Below, piece by piece: positions 37,268 through 47,834 of a stretch of DNA of 64,000 bases. This stretch comes from Daphnia pulex. Its lineage: Eukaryota > Arthropoda > Branchiopoda > Diplostraca > Daphniidae. The translations under genes were made by a program, and so were the position numbers. The notes under the pieces are model-generated. The model was given only the letters and a program-made list of their open reading frames with translations, was not told the DNA's origin and made no database searches. Each line of letters starts with the position of its first letter. Position 1 is the first letter of the stretch. Location of the stretch: positions 682,001 through 746,000 of the forward strand of contig NC_060023.1 of assembly GCF_021134715.1 (NCBI RefSeq), given 5' to 3'.

Positions 37268-37520
37268 TCCATTTAGTTGTGTCAAACTCAATTTGGGAAA
37301 CGCCTTTATCCCTAGTACTGGCATTTTCGTCGCCCCCACACCAGGAAGATTGCTTATTCCGGTATTGCTGGTAGCACTGGTGCCCTACGAGTTGATTTGC
37401 AGCTGAAGACTGGAACAGCTGATTGGGCCCTTGTAGGAGAAGCAAACTCTAACAGTGCCTATCAGACTTGTGCTCTCTCCATTCTACACTGGAGCTTCTC
37501 AAAATTGCCAGAAAAAGTAA
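37268..37520 (+). pseudogene. C1q-domain fragment
   Basis: The frame VKLNLGNAFIPSTGIFVAPTP matches the C1q domain of protein A. A deletion then shifts the frame to AYSGIAGSTGALRVDLQ and KTGTADWALVGE, and a second shift leads to SLHSTLELLKIA. It has no signal peptide, stalk or C-terminal strand and lies just after protein A, so it is a truncated tandem copy. Confidence 0.75.
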
Positions 37521-38110
37521 TGACTTGGCATCATTCAAAAGAGGGGAAAAAAACCCATGGGGCAAACAAAGGGGGTCAGCACCAAATTCACTAACAAACT
37601 CTGATCTATTAGGTGTTCCGCAAATGGAGCACGGCACAATAAGTGACAGTTATACTTCCGCGTGGCCAGAAGGGGGCCCTAATCAAGCTCTTGATTGAAT
37701 TCGTATGTGCTATCTACGCTTGCTGGGCAGGCTTGAGCTACACAAAAGGTTTGCAATGCGCGTAAACTGAAACAAGATTTGTTCACTGTAGTACTTTACT
37801 CGTAATTAAATTCGTTAAAAGTTTTAAGTTCAACCGATCAATATTAAACGATTTGTCGATTTGTCACTACAACGGCCGAGGTTACGTAGTTGCCTTACCA
37901 CTCTACCTGCTACGCACAGATCCCATTTAAAAATGTGTGAAATGAACATCAAAATTTATTTTTCAAATAAAATTTTAATGAGAACAATGTGGGTTAAAAC
38001 CCAAAACATTCCATTTTCATAATAACTAAAAAGCTCGACTTTAAAAAATACAACATTTTTACAAAAACAGCTACGTATGATGACAAGCGGATTCACTCAT
38101 CTCGGTTCGA
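37521..38110. other. Intergenic
   Basis: I see no coding exon or clear repeat between the C1q fragment and the next promoter. Confidence 0.4.
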
Positions 38111-38113
38111 GTC

Positions 38114-38121
38114 TATATAAG
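38114..38121 (+). promoter_or_regulatory. TATA box of the coiled-coil gene
   Basis: TATATAAG lies about 52 bp before the ATG at 38173. Confidence 0.5.
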
Positions 38122-38172
38122 CATAAGAGGGGCAAGCCCATCGATAACAATCAACAACTGGAATTTCGATAA

Positions 38173-39459
38173 ATGACAATGATCGCGATGCCATTTATCG
38201 TGATGCTGATACTCGGAATTTTATTTCCCGCATTCGCTTGGATCGGATTCAAACTGACCGATTTCTTCCAACGGAAAACCAAACAGGAACCAGTCCCGGA
38301 CCAACCAGACGTTCACCATTTAGTGGCGACAGTACCCGAAGGCAAAGTTGACAAGCTCGAAAATGATGAACGATTTAACAAACGAGAAATCGATCGATGT
38401 GAAAAGCAATTTCAAAACCTGAGCACAGTCATAACGAATGATGTGGAAGAAACCCCAACAGACAATGAAAATTTGGATCAGGGCTTTCAAGAAATGGCCT
38501 CCGAGAGCGAAAGGGATCGCCACATAACCGAATCGCAATTACGGCAGGAGAATAACGATCTGAAAAAGGCATTGGTGAGCTTGCAGGAAAAGAATCAGCG
38601 AATGGCAGAGGCTCACCAGACTTTTCCCCCGTCAGTTCCGATCGCCAACAACTTGGCTACTGAAAACCAGTTGTCTATACTTCAATCCCGAATCGAAAAG
38701 TTGGAGAAGGAAAAGGTCCTACATAGTGAAACTGTTTTGGAATGGGAGGTCGCCGAGTCCCAGCTCAGGAAAGAAATTACAGACTTGGAAAACGTTGTGA
38801 GAAACCACAAAAAGGCCCTGTCAATCAAAGTGTTTGAAGTGGACTCACTGGAACAAGAAAACGAACTCCTGACGCAGAATCTGGATTCAGTCACCACAAA
38901 CCTTGAAATTCAATTGAACAAATTAAGCCATTTGGATCCTGAGCTGTCTGATGAGCAATTCGCCACTTCCTTCCCATTAGAAACCCAAAACCAAGAAGCC
39001 AAACAGGAAGCAATAATGTGGCGAACGAAATTCGAAGCTTTGCAAAGCGAAAACCGGAAAATGTGGCAGATTCGTGAGGATACGCTGCGTTCCGGGCAAA
39101 AAGCGAAAAGGTTGGCTGACGAACAACTGGCAGCACTCGCGGAAGCTCTTACGGCTCTGCAACAAGCCATTCCGGATCCCAAAAAAGGAGCTGCGGAAGC
39201 GGAGGCAAAGGTGGGCGGGACGTGGGACAAATTCAAACCAAGCCTAAGTTACGGACGAGACTACTGGTATGATCGGTGGGTTAAGAAGAAAACTGGAATT
39301 CAACCACTATCACGAGAAGAACTCGAGTTCATCAAATTACTTCAAAGCAAAGGGTCCCAATTGTACGAGAGAGCCACCATTCTCCAAGAACATGCAGAAA
39401 ACCTCAAAGAGAAAAGCAAAGATTTGAAAAGGAGAGCAAAACAACTTTCAGGATTGTAA
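38173..39459 (+). CDS. Membrane-anchored coiled-coil protein, unknown function
   Basis: A single uninterrupted frame of 428 residues. Residues 5-29 (AMPFIVMLILGILFPAFAWI) form one hydrophobic segment, either an uncleaved anchor or a signal peptide. Most of the remainder, about 45-340, is charged with Leu/Ile/Val spaced as in coiled coils (for example LENDERFNKREIDRCEKQF and LQSRIEKLEKEK). A short less helical part (GRDYWYDRWVKKKTGIQPL, about 360-380) precedes a final basic helix. I do not recognise the family. A long intron-free frame among intron-bearing genes may mean a retrocopy or a young gene (inference). A TATA box sits upstream and the frame ends in TAA. Confidence 0.75.
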   Translation: MTMIAMPFIVMLILGILFPAFAWIGFKLTDFFQRKTKQEPVPDQPDVHHLVATVPEGKVDKLENDERFNKREIDRCEKQFQNLSTVITNDVEETPTDNENLDQGFQEMASESERDRHITESQLRQENNDLKKALVSLQEKNQRMAEAHQTFPPSVPIANNLATENQLSILQSRIEKLEKEKVLHSETVLEWEVAESQLRKEITDLENVVRNHKKALSIKVFEVDSLEQENELLTQNLDSVTTNLEIQLNKLSHLDPELSDEQFATSFPLETQNQEAKQEAIMWRTKFEALQSENRKMWQIREDTLRSGQKAKRLADEQLAALAEALTALQQAIPDPKKGAAEAEAKVGGTWDKFKPSLSYGRDYWYDRWVKKKTGIQPLSREELEFIKLLQSKGSQLYERATILQEHAENLKEKSKDLKRRAKQLSGL

Positions 39460-40070
39460 AGCAAAATAATTAGACTGATGTGTTAAGTGGAGGCTGCAAA
39501 TTGCCTAACTTAACGAAGCTACGCTGTAACTGCGGGTTGTGGGCGATATTCAATTGAAACAAATCTATCGAGAACCGAATGCAAGGAAGCAGTAAAAATT
39601 CGCAGTAAATGGTTTCATAGAAGAAAGAAAAAAGCCTTAAACAACAGTACCGAATCAAAATCCTAGCATACACAGGCAGACACGAGACAGCACACTTAAG
39701 ACTATGAGAAATTGAATATTGAATCGGTATTTCACTTACTCAGAGGTAGCATGCCCTAGATGGAGATGATGATGCAACCAAGGCAAAACTCCCAAGGTTT
39801 TCAGTTTTGTTGTGGACATCCAATCACTGTAAAATGGAAAGAAACACTCTTTATTGAAAAAAAAATTTTCGTGATTTTTTCCTTGTGCATAGCAAATTAG
39901 GGAAACAATGTAGGCCAGTATACTTCATTAAAACAAGAAGTTGGGTTACAATCCTTAGAAAACTAGATTAGTATCTGATGTTCCATCTAGTTTCTGTTTT
40001 TGACTCAGTGATGCCATCTTTTGCATTCAACAGTTTCTCAAATACATTTCTCATATAAAAATACATTGTT
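39460..40070. other. Intergenic
   Basis: No coding exon seen between the coiled-coil gene and the duplicated C1q fragment. Confidence 0.4.
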
Positions 40071-40250
40071 GGCAACACTGAACAATTTGGAACGTCCGAC
40101 ATGGAATCGACACTCAATCTCAAATCGGGAGATCAAGTGTGGCTGGCCATCAAGTACAAATCGACAGACACTTACGTATTTGACAATTTCCAGCACCACA
40201 ATCACTTCACCGGCTGGCTTCTACAACAAGATTTCGAAAACTCGGTGTAG
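40071..40250 (+). pseudogene. C1q 3' exon fragment (copy of 18539-18718)
   Basis: Sixty codons read in frame through MESTLNLKSGDQVWLAIKYK to GWLLQQDFENSV and a stop, nearly the same as the end of the short C1q gene. No upstream exons are present, so it is a dead end of a segmental duplication. The sequence after it also follows the 18719-19998 copy. Confidence 0.8.
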
Positions 40251-41210
40251 ACTTACATGCGAGTGTAAACGAATGAATACATAGGCAACTTGTAAAACTT
40301 AGTTCAATAAGAACGATTTTTTCAATAAATTCACCAGCGTCGTCGACCAACCTATCAAAATTGGACACACTGATGAGCACTGAATCGATGGGCGCGAAAG
40401 TTCCATGAGTAATTCTTTAATTCTCGAGTAAAAAGAATGACAAAGATGGGACTAAATTCTTAACTAGCAAAGATTACAATATAAGTTAAGAATCAAAGTG
40501 GCCTTACCTTGAAACGAAGTTGTTCCTTCTTCACATAGATGTACAGCAGGACACACTGAAGATGGCATTTCAGAAATTGTAAATCGTCTCCATTGATTTA
40601 TCGTTACATCAGGCATTCAGCTCCAGTTGGCAAAAAACCTAAGAAAAAATGGGATAATTTTAAGTAGAGTGAATCTTATTAAGAAACTTGGGACTTAATG
40701 GAACTATACCCTTTAATGCCAATGCTAATTAAAACTAAACATCCAGCCAAACAGAAGGATCTACGGAGTTTAGATCAGGTCATGAAAGCTTTAGAGTCGG
40801 GTACACTATCAACTTTTTACAACACTAGATTTTAAGGGTGCACTACTAAGTAGCATACAGTTTTCTTCTAAATCAACTAACTATTTTATAGTGGAAAAGC
40901 GATGGTTAAAGTCTATTTTAGCCGACCAAAACCTTACTTAATTCTACTTTATTTTAACTTTATTATACTTAATTTTTTCCTTAATTCTCAATTATTACTA
41001 CACACTCACTTAATTTACACTTTACTTCACTTCACTTTACTTTACTTCACTTTACTTAAATACGAGAAATTTCACGTACAACCTCTCTGTTCCCTACCGT
41101 GTAGCAGACTGGCATCCTGTCAATATTATTAAAACACTGTTGCCAAAAATTCATAATTAATACATAATAGTGAAATATTATTTATTTTATTTATTTTCAC
41201 ATCGTAGCAA

Positions 41211-41285
41211 TGTCGATTAGCACTGTGGTATAGCACTGGATTACAAACTCATGGCTCAGTGGTTCAAATCCGAGATCAGGTGAAA
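41211..41285 (+). other. tRNA-like unit 1 (A box and B box)
   Basis: TAGCACTGTGGTATAGCACT resembles a tRNA D-arm with A box, and GGTTCAAATCC fits the B box exactly at a tRNA-like distance. The anticodon arm is poor, so it is a tRNA-derived promoter unit rather than a working tRNA. Confidence 0.4.
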
Positions 41286-41487
41286 TATATAAATTAATTT
41301 TTTTTTATTTTAAAGTAAGGGTCAATCAAGATTTACTTTACTTTTTATTTTAACGTTGTATTATTTTATCCTACTTTATTATGAAGTTCATTGTGCCATA
41401 TAAATACAGCTTTATTCAAATTATTACAGTTCACTTTATTATGATATAACTGTAAATGTTATTAAAACATTTTGCGTATCGAGGAAG

Positions 41488-41562
41488 TGTCGATTAGCGC
41501 TGTGGCATAGCACTAGAATTCTAACATAATGGTTGGTGGTTCAAATCCACGATCGATGAAAG
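41488..41562 (+). other. tRNA-like unit 2 (A box and B box)
   Basis: A second, diverged copy of the unit at 41211: TAGCGCTGTGGCATAGCACT followed by GGTTCAAATCC. Both face the same way inside the 40904-42749 element. Confidence 0.4.
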
Positions 41563-41770
41563 TAGCATCAAATCATTATAAACTTTACTGTATTAATAAC
41601 AACTTGTAAGTGGCAATCAAGTTGTTACTTTCTATTACTATACTTTATTATTCATATAAAGGTCATGGAACTTTACTATATTATATCATGATGAAGATAC
41701 TTTACTTTACTTTACTTTATTATGATTTTGACGTTTCATGTATACTTATAAGATAAAGTAAAGTATAGTA

Positions 41771-41820
41771 GGTTAGGTTAGGTTAGGTTAGGTTAGGTTA
41801 GGTTAGGTTAGGTTAGGTTA
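41771..41820 (+). repeat. Interstitial telomeric repeat, (TTAGG)10
   Basis: Ten uninterrupted GGTTA units, the arthropod telomere repeat in another register, lie in the middle of the 40904-42749 element. Confidence 0.9.
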
Positions 41821-42474
41821 TAATAAGTATAATATGGCTGACAAATTTCGATGTTTGTTGGCTGTTTTCGTTAACAAATCATTTAGCGTAAAAAGCGTAA
41901 GTTGAAATGGTGGGCTTTTGGGGGACAATCTGGATAAAAATAAAAAAAAAGGGGGGGTTGGGGGGGTCTCCCCCCCACAAAAAAAAACATTTTTACTGCG
42001 ATTCATTGCCAAACACTGCACATTGATAAAAAATTTACTTTCATATTTAAGTTTATCATGTGTTGCGTGGAAAACTTATCAAATAAAATTTGTCCAATCC
42101 AAAATTTTAATATTCAAAGTATAAGTATGGCTCAAATTGTGATGCATGCAACGTCTGAGAATTTCCGTAGCAGACGACACCTGAATTAGTTTGATTCTTG
42201 ACGGTGGTAGTGCAACATCTCAGGAATTAGACGGGCGTATTTTGACTAGACTTTTTGTAGCTAATAACGACTCAGAAGTGTATCACAGATTGTTCGTGAA
42301 ACCAAAAACTCGCCATCTTAACTGCAGAATTTGGGATTTGCTTTTACGAAGAAATCATGTTGATTCCTTAATAAGGGACATTAGAGTTGTGCTGTTAAGT
42401 TCGTTTTGTATTGCGGCAATTGGATTACCTTTAAGGAAATAAAGTAAGTGGTATTTTTACTTTACCTATCTAAT

Positions 42475-42690
42475 TCACTTTGCTTTACTTAATCTAGATA
42501 AGTAACTAAGCGGGAATAAGCCCGAGCATACCGTAAAAATATAGTTGTTTTTGGTTATAGTATAGTAAAGTATAATGAAGTATGATTTGATGCTTTATTA
42601 TACTTTATTATACCCACCCAAAACCCCTGTATTTCCTCGCTACGCTCGGGCTCATTCCCGCTTAGTTACTTTTCTAGATTAAGTAAAGTA
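42475..42690. repeat. Foldback with ~50-bp arms
   Basis: The left arm (about 42475-42527) and right arm (about 42632-42690) are near-perfect reverse complements around the shared core AGTAACTAAGCGGGAAT, with a loop of roughly 100 bp. It lies just inside the right end of the 40904-42749 element. Confidence 0.75.
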
Positions 42691-43198
42691 AAGTGAATTA
42701 GATAAGTAAAGTAAAGTAAGAAGTTGGTCGGGTAAAATAGACTTTTACCAAAGCGATAACAGAAATCCAATGGAGTAAATTCCCATAACATACAAACATA
42801 TCCAGCTCGTAAAAGGAATTGGAGAGTGAAATATTTGTTTGAGATACAGAATAAATCTGATGTCACACAACATTAAACTTGAATCATTATGAAAAGTTAC
42901 CCTTCTAAGTTATTCAATCAGGAATGGAATACTGTTGCAACAAAAAAAAGGAATACATTCTACTCTCATGCTGCACACAAGTTTTAATTGGGATTAACAA
43001 TATATCATTAAGAAAGGTATGATGAGTAGTTCATTACCGAAGAACTAAGTTGGTGTTATATTTTCGATCCAACCTTTCCAAGTAGGCGGGAAATCACGAC
43101 TTCAGTTCCCATGAGGCGATGACAAAGAAATAAAATGGCAGGATGCAGCAGACGATATTCCATCACTCACGCTGATGATCGAGTCACCTAGCGGTAGA

Positions 43199-43818
43199 AA
43201 AAAACAGTTCAATGCCCATTTTTTAAAAAGAGTATTTGCGGTTAAAGTAAAAAAGTAGAACTTAACTCATATTGCATAGCTGATATTTTATCGGACACAT
43301 ATTATTATAGTGTACAGCAGAGAAGGGGGGAAAAACGACATGAAACTCGCTAAATAGTAATAAATGTATCTAGATAAGCTAATTGTTAAATAATGAACAG
43401 CTTTGCGATGTTCATTTGTTCAGCAATTAACAGTTTTATTTGTCTACGAACTATCGCAATGCATACACATCGAATACAACAGGTGACATCCTAGAATCAT
43501 TACAACGGCTCCATCCAATTTTGTATATATTTTCTCTTTTATTAGCTTTAAACAGGTGTTCCGCAATCAGTTTGATATCAAACAAAATATTCTCGTCATT
43601 GGAACACTTGTGCAACAGACTGCCGGCTTGCGATGCACATGCTACAGCATCTGTTAACTAGTAAGGGTTTTGAATAGCGCGACACCCTTAAACTGCCGGT
43701 GATAATAGCGCAAGTTAAATTAAATGCTTTAAAGTTTTATTAGTCCCATGCCATTTCTAAAACAATACACCTTGTTAGGAAATAAAGGCATATTTTAAGC
43801 CGGTTTATAAAGGGTATT
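43199..43818. other. Intergenic
   Basis: No exon can be supported downstream of the GH7 gene on the minus strand. Short frames near 43440-43660 are unrecognised. Confidence 0.4.
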
Positions 43819-45136
43819 TTAAGCCGTTGATCCAATGGGACCGTATTTGATGTTGCTGTAGGTGACATTAGGGTTCGAGTAGCTGTAAACGGGACAAGGA
43901 CCATACGGTGGTTTGTCCAACCAGCCCATAAAGTCAGGATTTTTCAGATCGCCCCACAGACCCATGGTGAGGACCATTCCATTCTTCAGTCCCTGGGTCA
44001 TGCTGGCCGATATTCCCCCAATGTTATTCAGCCCGTAATAACTGCAGTAAGCGTCCGATAAAGAATTGAAATTGCCGCCAACCTGCCAGAAAAGTCAAAT
44101 ACAAGTTTTGTTTGATTCAAATTTCAAAAGGATTATTTTTACCGTGGGATTGGGTATCGTCCTCCCATTTTGCTTGTAGATGCGCTGAATTTCTTTCAAA
44201 TTTCCCGTGTCTTTTCCATCGACGGTGACGAAGCGGGTGGTTACGGTGAAAGGTTTGGTGGTATCGACGCAATAGGAGGAACCTCGGCCGTAAAAATCCG
44301 TTTTTCCCAGCGGATAAGGCATGAATCCGCATCCGGTAGGTTCGCAATTGTTGGCTCCTTTGCAGGTGTGAGTGGCTAGCAGAGTGGTCAAACTGTTGGA
44401 TTCTATGATGTCCAACTCGTAGCAGTTGGGTTTGTTGGTCTGGGCTAGTTGGGCATCGCAGTAGCCTGTTCCGTAAACGGGTCCTTTGTAACCATACTTG
44501 GCTTTTCCTCCATCGGCATCCATTCCGACGAAGAAGAAGGCGGCGTTCAATCCGCAACCGACGGTGGACAAGTCGACGTCGAAACTGATTTCTCGGTTCA
44601 GCAGGTAAACCATCTGGTAGCTAAATGAGGACATCCATGAGAATTTGAGTTACTGGAATAATGTGCTGAGGAGTCAGTGTTATACCTGTCAGGACCGGAC
44701 GCAGTGGTCAAGTAGATCCTGGGACCTGGAGCAGTGGCCACGTATTTAAGGGTTAGACTAGTTTTCGAAGGGGAAACAGTCAATCCAAATAGAGTTTGAT
44801 ACTCATTGACAGTCGGAATCTGAAATGCAAATCACATTTTGTATAGAAACTAAAATCAAGTTCTTTGGAAATTACTATTACCTTATCGCATTTTTTGGGA
44901 TCGTAGCAGAGATTGTAGTAGACGCCCCTCCAGTTGTTATCGACCACCAAACCGGTGGTTAAAGGTTGACAATTACCCAAACTGCTGCAGGTCTGGACGA
45001 TGAAATCGAGGGCTCCTAAAGTGCGATCTTCTACAACGGGATTCTCATCCGCACCTTCGGCTAATAGGGCGCTGTTGACTAATACAAGAAATGTAATTAG
45101 CAATTGAACTAGGTGTCTGTTGACGTGTTTCTCCAT
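43819..45136 (-). CDS. Glycoside hydrolase family 7 cellulase
   Basis: Four exons on the minus strand (45136-44882, 44819-44686, 44620-44143, 44082-43819) give 376 residues. GH7 enzymes cut beta-1,4-glucan chains (cellobiohydrolases and endoglucanases) with retention of configuration. The protein has an N-terminal signal peptide and then family blocks in order: NWRGVYYNLCYD, SFDVDLSTVGCGLNAAFFFV, GMDADGG, KYGTGYCD-like (VYGTGYCDAQL), the catalytic segment ELDIIESNS, GCGFMPYPLGKTDFYG, and the end TYSNIKYGPIGS. The nucleophile Glu, assisting Asp and acid/base Glu of the E-x-D-x-x-E motif are all kept, although the usual Trp before the last Glu is Ile. At 376 residues it is shorter than the roughly 430-residue fungal catalytic domain, because loops before the catalytic strand are trimmed. 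Crustaceans, including Daphnia and gribbles, are known to have GH7 genes. Confidence 0.92.
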
Positions 45137-45210
45137 TTTGTCGAGCAGTAGCTAGTAAAGTTTTGTAGTAAAGTTAGAAAAAATACTGAACAAGTGTTCG
45201 TTCAATTCCG

Positions 45211-45220
45211 TTATTTATCT
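45211..45220 (-). promoter_or_regulatory. TATA-like element of the GH7 gene
   Basis: On the minus strand AGATAAATAA lies about 80 bp before the GH7 start codon. It is weak but well placed. Confidence 0.3.
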
Positions 45221-47066
45221 GTTGGCCACCTGGTTTCCCAGTCGTTGTCCCTTTTAGTTTTGCTTAGCGCGCAATATGCTGTAAAAACATTTAGGATGCG
45301 CATTTCTACGTGTGAATAAGCGAACATTTGAACAGGTGTTTCATCAAATTAGTGCGCAAATGTTGAATAAAGCTGGGATGACTAAATGCAATGATGAACA
45401 CGTCGATCTGTTTAATTACCTCGACCAAATTCTGTTTATTTACCTGTTTAATTACCTCGGTTTAATTACCCTCTCGACCAATGTGCGTCGAAGGGGTTAT
45501 AGTCCAAACAAGACTAAAAAATGTGGAGGTCGTCCGGATGGGGTGTTTTTCTCAAGGATTTTCTCATATTGCTGGACGAGAAGCAACCTTGTCTTTATTA
45601 AATAGTTTTCCATCTAATTAGGTGAAAATACATATATTTTAGCTCCTGCTGCTCCCAGTTGCTCCAGTCTAGTGGAAGTGATGAAAATAATGAATTTAAT
45701 ACCTGAAGAGTGGGAACTGTGAATGACTGTCAGTCCATTTTCATCACATGTTGACAGGAATGAAGATCGGCTTTGCGCAAAGTCCTCTTGTGTTTTAACT
45801 GTATCACAGCTTTCTATCGCAAGTGACCAATGGATCGGCTGATGATGTCTTGAAGTGGTGACTGAGCTGGACATCGAAATGTTATAATCAAGAGAGAGGT
45901 GGTGATGTGGAAGTGGCACCTTTTGCTTCTCTGTCTGCGAACCACTAAACAAAAGTGACATGATCACTCACTGTCAAAGTCCAGACATAAATAAAATAGC
46001 CAAAAATTGTCTTTCGACAGGCAAGGAAAAAAACGCTCATTAGTGAATTCTTCTCTCTTTTTTTCTTCCAAGACCAACGCCCTTAGAACATGGAAGCACG
46101 ATAGTGCCATTCAAGTTCCATTCAAGGACATAATCCCAAATTGGCAGTCACGTAGGGAGTTACCTTTTTTAGCAACTCGACATTTCTCACGTAAGTATTC
46201 GTTCCTGCAGAGGAATTGTTTGTTTACTTTGGACTGAGGCGCCATTGCCGCATAATTTTAATTAGAGAACTTAGAAGTAAAAAATAATTGTCAAATATAA
46301 AATGAGAAAACTTCAATTTTTAAAAAAATAGCTAGAAATGTCAAATGTTATCACAATTATTATTATTTTTTCGGTTTTTTACCTGTGAAGTAAAAAGTAA
46401 AATTGATTTCCACTTATTTTTCAGAGTATTTGCGGGGAATAACCGAGGAGATGAGAGAAAAATAAAATCTGAAGGACTTTAGGTCCGGTTCTTTTCCTCA
46501 TTAATTTCTGAGCAAAAGACGATGAGAAGCGACCTTGCAACCATTAAAAAACAAACATTAGTAGTGATGTTTCATTTTGATTACAAGCGTCACATAAATT
46601 TACAAATATGAAATAAAAGGATCAAAATGAATGGGCTAGTTTTTATTTCAATAGGAGATTCAGAAATCAATTAATTTTGATCGATATGCTTAAAACAGTT
46701 CCTAGAAAGATCAACTTGATGTGTTCTTATATAACAATTATTTCTCAGAGAAATTTCTCAGGAGGAAAACAGAGAAACAAAATCTGAAGGTCGTCGTCGG
46801 GTGCGGTTCTTTTGCTCGAGGATATTCTCCCGAGACGACGCGCGTGTCATTGCCCGCACCTAAATAGAGAAAACGCGGGATTTTTTGACATTCCACTTTC
46901 TGTTACACACGTAATCGAAAACTTGACGGCAAGTGAAAATGTTGACACATCAACACTCACACACATTTCAGTTTACAGTTAAGTGAATTCCAGCATCACT
47001 TGATGCTAAATTTTGGGCCATTTAAAAAAAATTAACTTTTAATGTCAAATGCATATCCCATGTAAG
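45221..47066. other. Intergenic with three related ~80-bp segments
   Basis: Segments near 45519-45605, 46464-46555 and 46776-46860 share the order (AAAATCTGAAGG or ATGTGGAGG)-(TCC/TGC)GG-TTCTTTT-(GACGAGAAGC or GACGATGAGAAGC). They look like diverged copies of one repeat. No coding exon is supported. Confidence 0.35.
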
Positions 47067-47068
47067 TA

Positions 47069-47268
47069 TCCTACAAAAAAATCCGAACACAGCTCTTTTT
47101 TCTAAAGCCCAGTTCAATGTATTTTTTTGTTTTTAACTTTGAAGACTTCATATTATATGTAGAATTAATTGTTTTACAAAGTTCATTTATTAGAATTAAG
47201 AAAAAAAATGCCGAAATATTTTTTTTAAATAAAGAAAGCGACCAAGGTGTTCGGATTTTTTTGTAGGA
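47069..47268. mobile_element. 200-bp MITE, mariner-type (TA target)
   Basis: Perfect 22-bp inverted ends (47069-47090 and 47247-47268, starting TCCTACAAAAAAATCCGAAC) are flanked by TA at 47067-47068 and 47269-47270. Short length, TA duplication and no coding frame define a mariner/Tc1-type miniature element. Confidence 0.8.
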
Positions 47269-47719
47269 TACCACCAAAAAAAGTATTGTTCAAAAAGTGT
47301 TTTGGTTTTTATTGTATCATGTTTGATTTTGGTTTTAATTTTACCAGACGTGACCAGTCCTGTGTAGCTACTACGTGTGGCCTTTCAACTATATATCTAT
47401 CAAGCCGAACCTTATATCGCCTTATATGAAATTACCAGTCAAGGAACTCAAGTCAAGTCAAGGAAGAAAGCGTTTGATAGTTACGGATTACTCTAAATCA
47501 TCATTCAAATTTCTTTGCAAGAAACTTGCGCGATAAACAATATGTAAATAATATGGAATTGAAATTCTAATAGAGGCGATGTCACGTAGGAGCCTGAAAC
47601 CTGAAAATCGATGGACAACAACAGTGAGAAACTGAAAATGGAAATAATTTATTTAAATAACCTGTTCTGTGCTGGGCGTTAGTCAGACAAGAATTTTGCA
47701 AACGCTGAACATTTAAGGG

Positions 47720-47727
47720 TATAAAAG
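47720..47727 (+). promoter_or_regulatory. TATA box of long C1q protein B
   Basis: TATAAAAG lies about 108 bp before the ATG at 47835, in a context (GGGTATAAAAGGTAGA) like that of protein A (GGGTATATAAAGGTAGA). Confidence 0.55.
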
Positions 47728-47834
47728 GTAGAATTTCTTTTGATTTTGTAGTTATAGCAAAGACATTTAGACCACTGAGATCTCCAGTCGGTCAACACAG
47801 CAGTTTGATATTCATCGTCGAGAAAAAGAAAAAT

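Larger units (their letters stand above)
40904..42749. mobile_element. 1.85-kb DNA element, 8-bp TSD, carries TTAGG array
   Basis: The 8-bp target duplication AAAGCGAT lies at 40896-40903 and 42750-42757, and the paralogous empty site has it once. The ends are inverted repeats: GGTTAAAGTCTATTTTAGCC at the left, the complement of the right end starting GGTAAAAGTCTATTTTACCC. Inside lie two tRNA-like units, a TTAGG array, a G-run/C-run hairpin and a large foldback near 42475-42690. The 8-bp duplication fits hAT or P-type elements. No transposase is seen; the 83-codon frame at 42191-42442 is unrecognised. It is probably non-autonomous. Confidence 0.85.
40251..43198. repeat. Segmental duplication, copy 2, split by an insertion
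   Basis: 40290-40903 and 42750-43198 match 18930-19550 and 19551-19997. The break between the two parts is exactly where the 40904-42749 element inserted, which shows that the element arrived after the duplication and gives its empty site at about 19551. Confidence 0.85.

Noticed and set aside
41771-41820. TTAGG array as a true chromosome end
   Set aside because: Only ten units, inside a transposon with target duplication, with genes on both sides.
45614-46237. Frames on both strands near 45.6-46.2 kb
   Set aside because: No recognisable domain, no clear splice sites, Ser/His-rich translation typical of chance frames.
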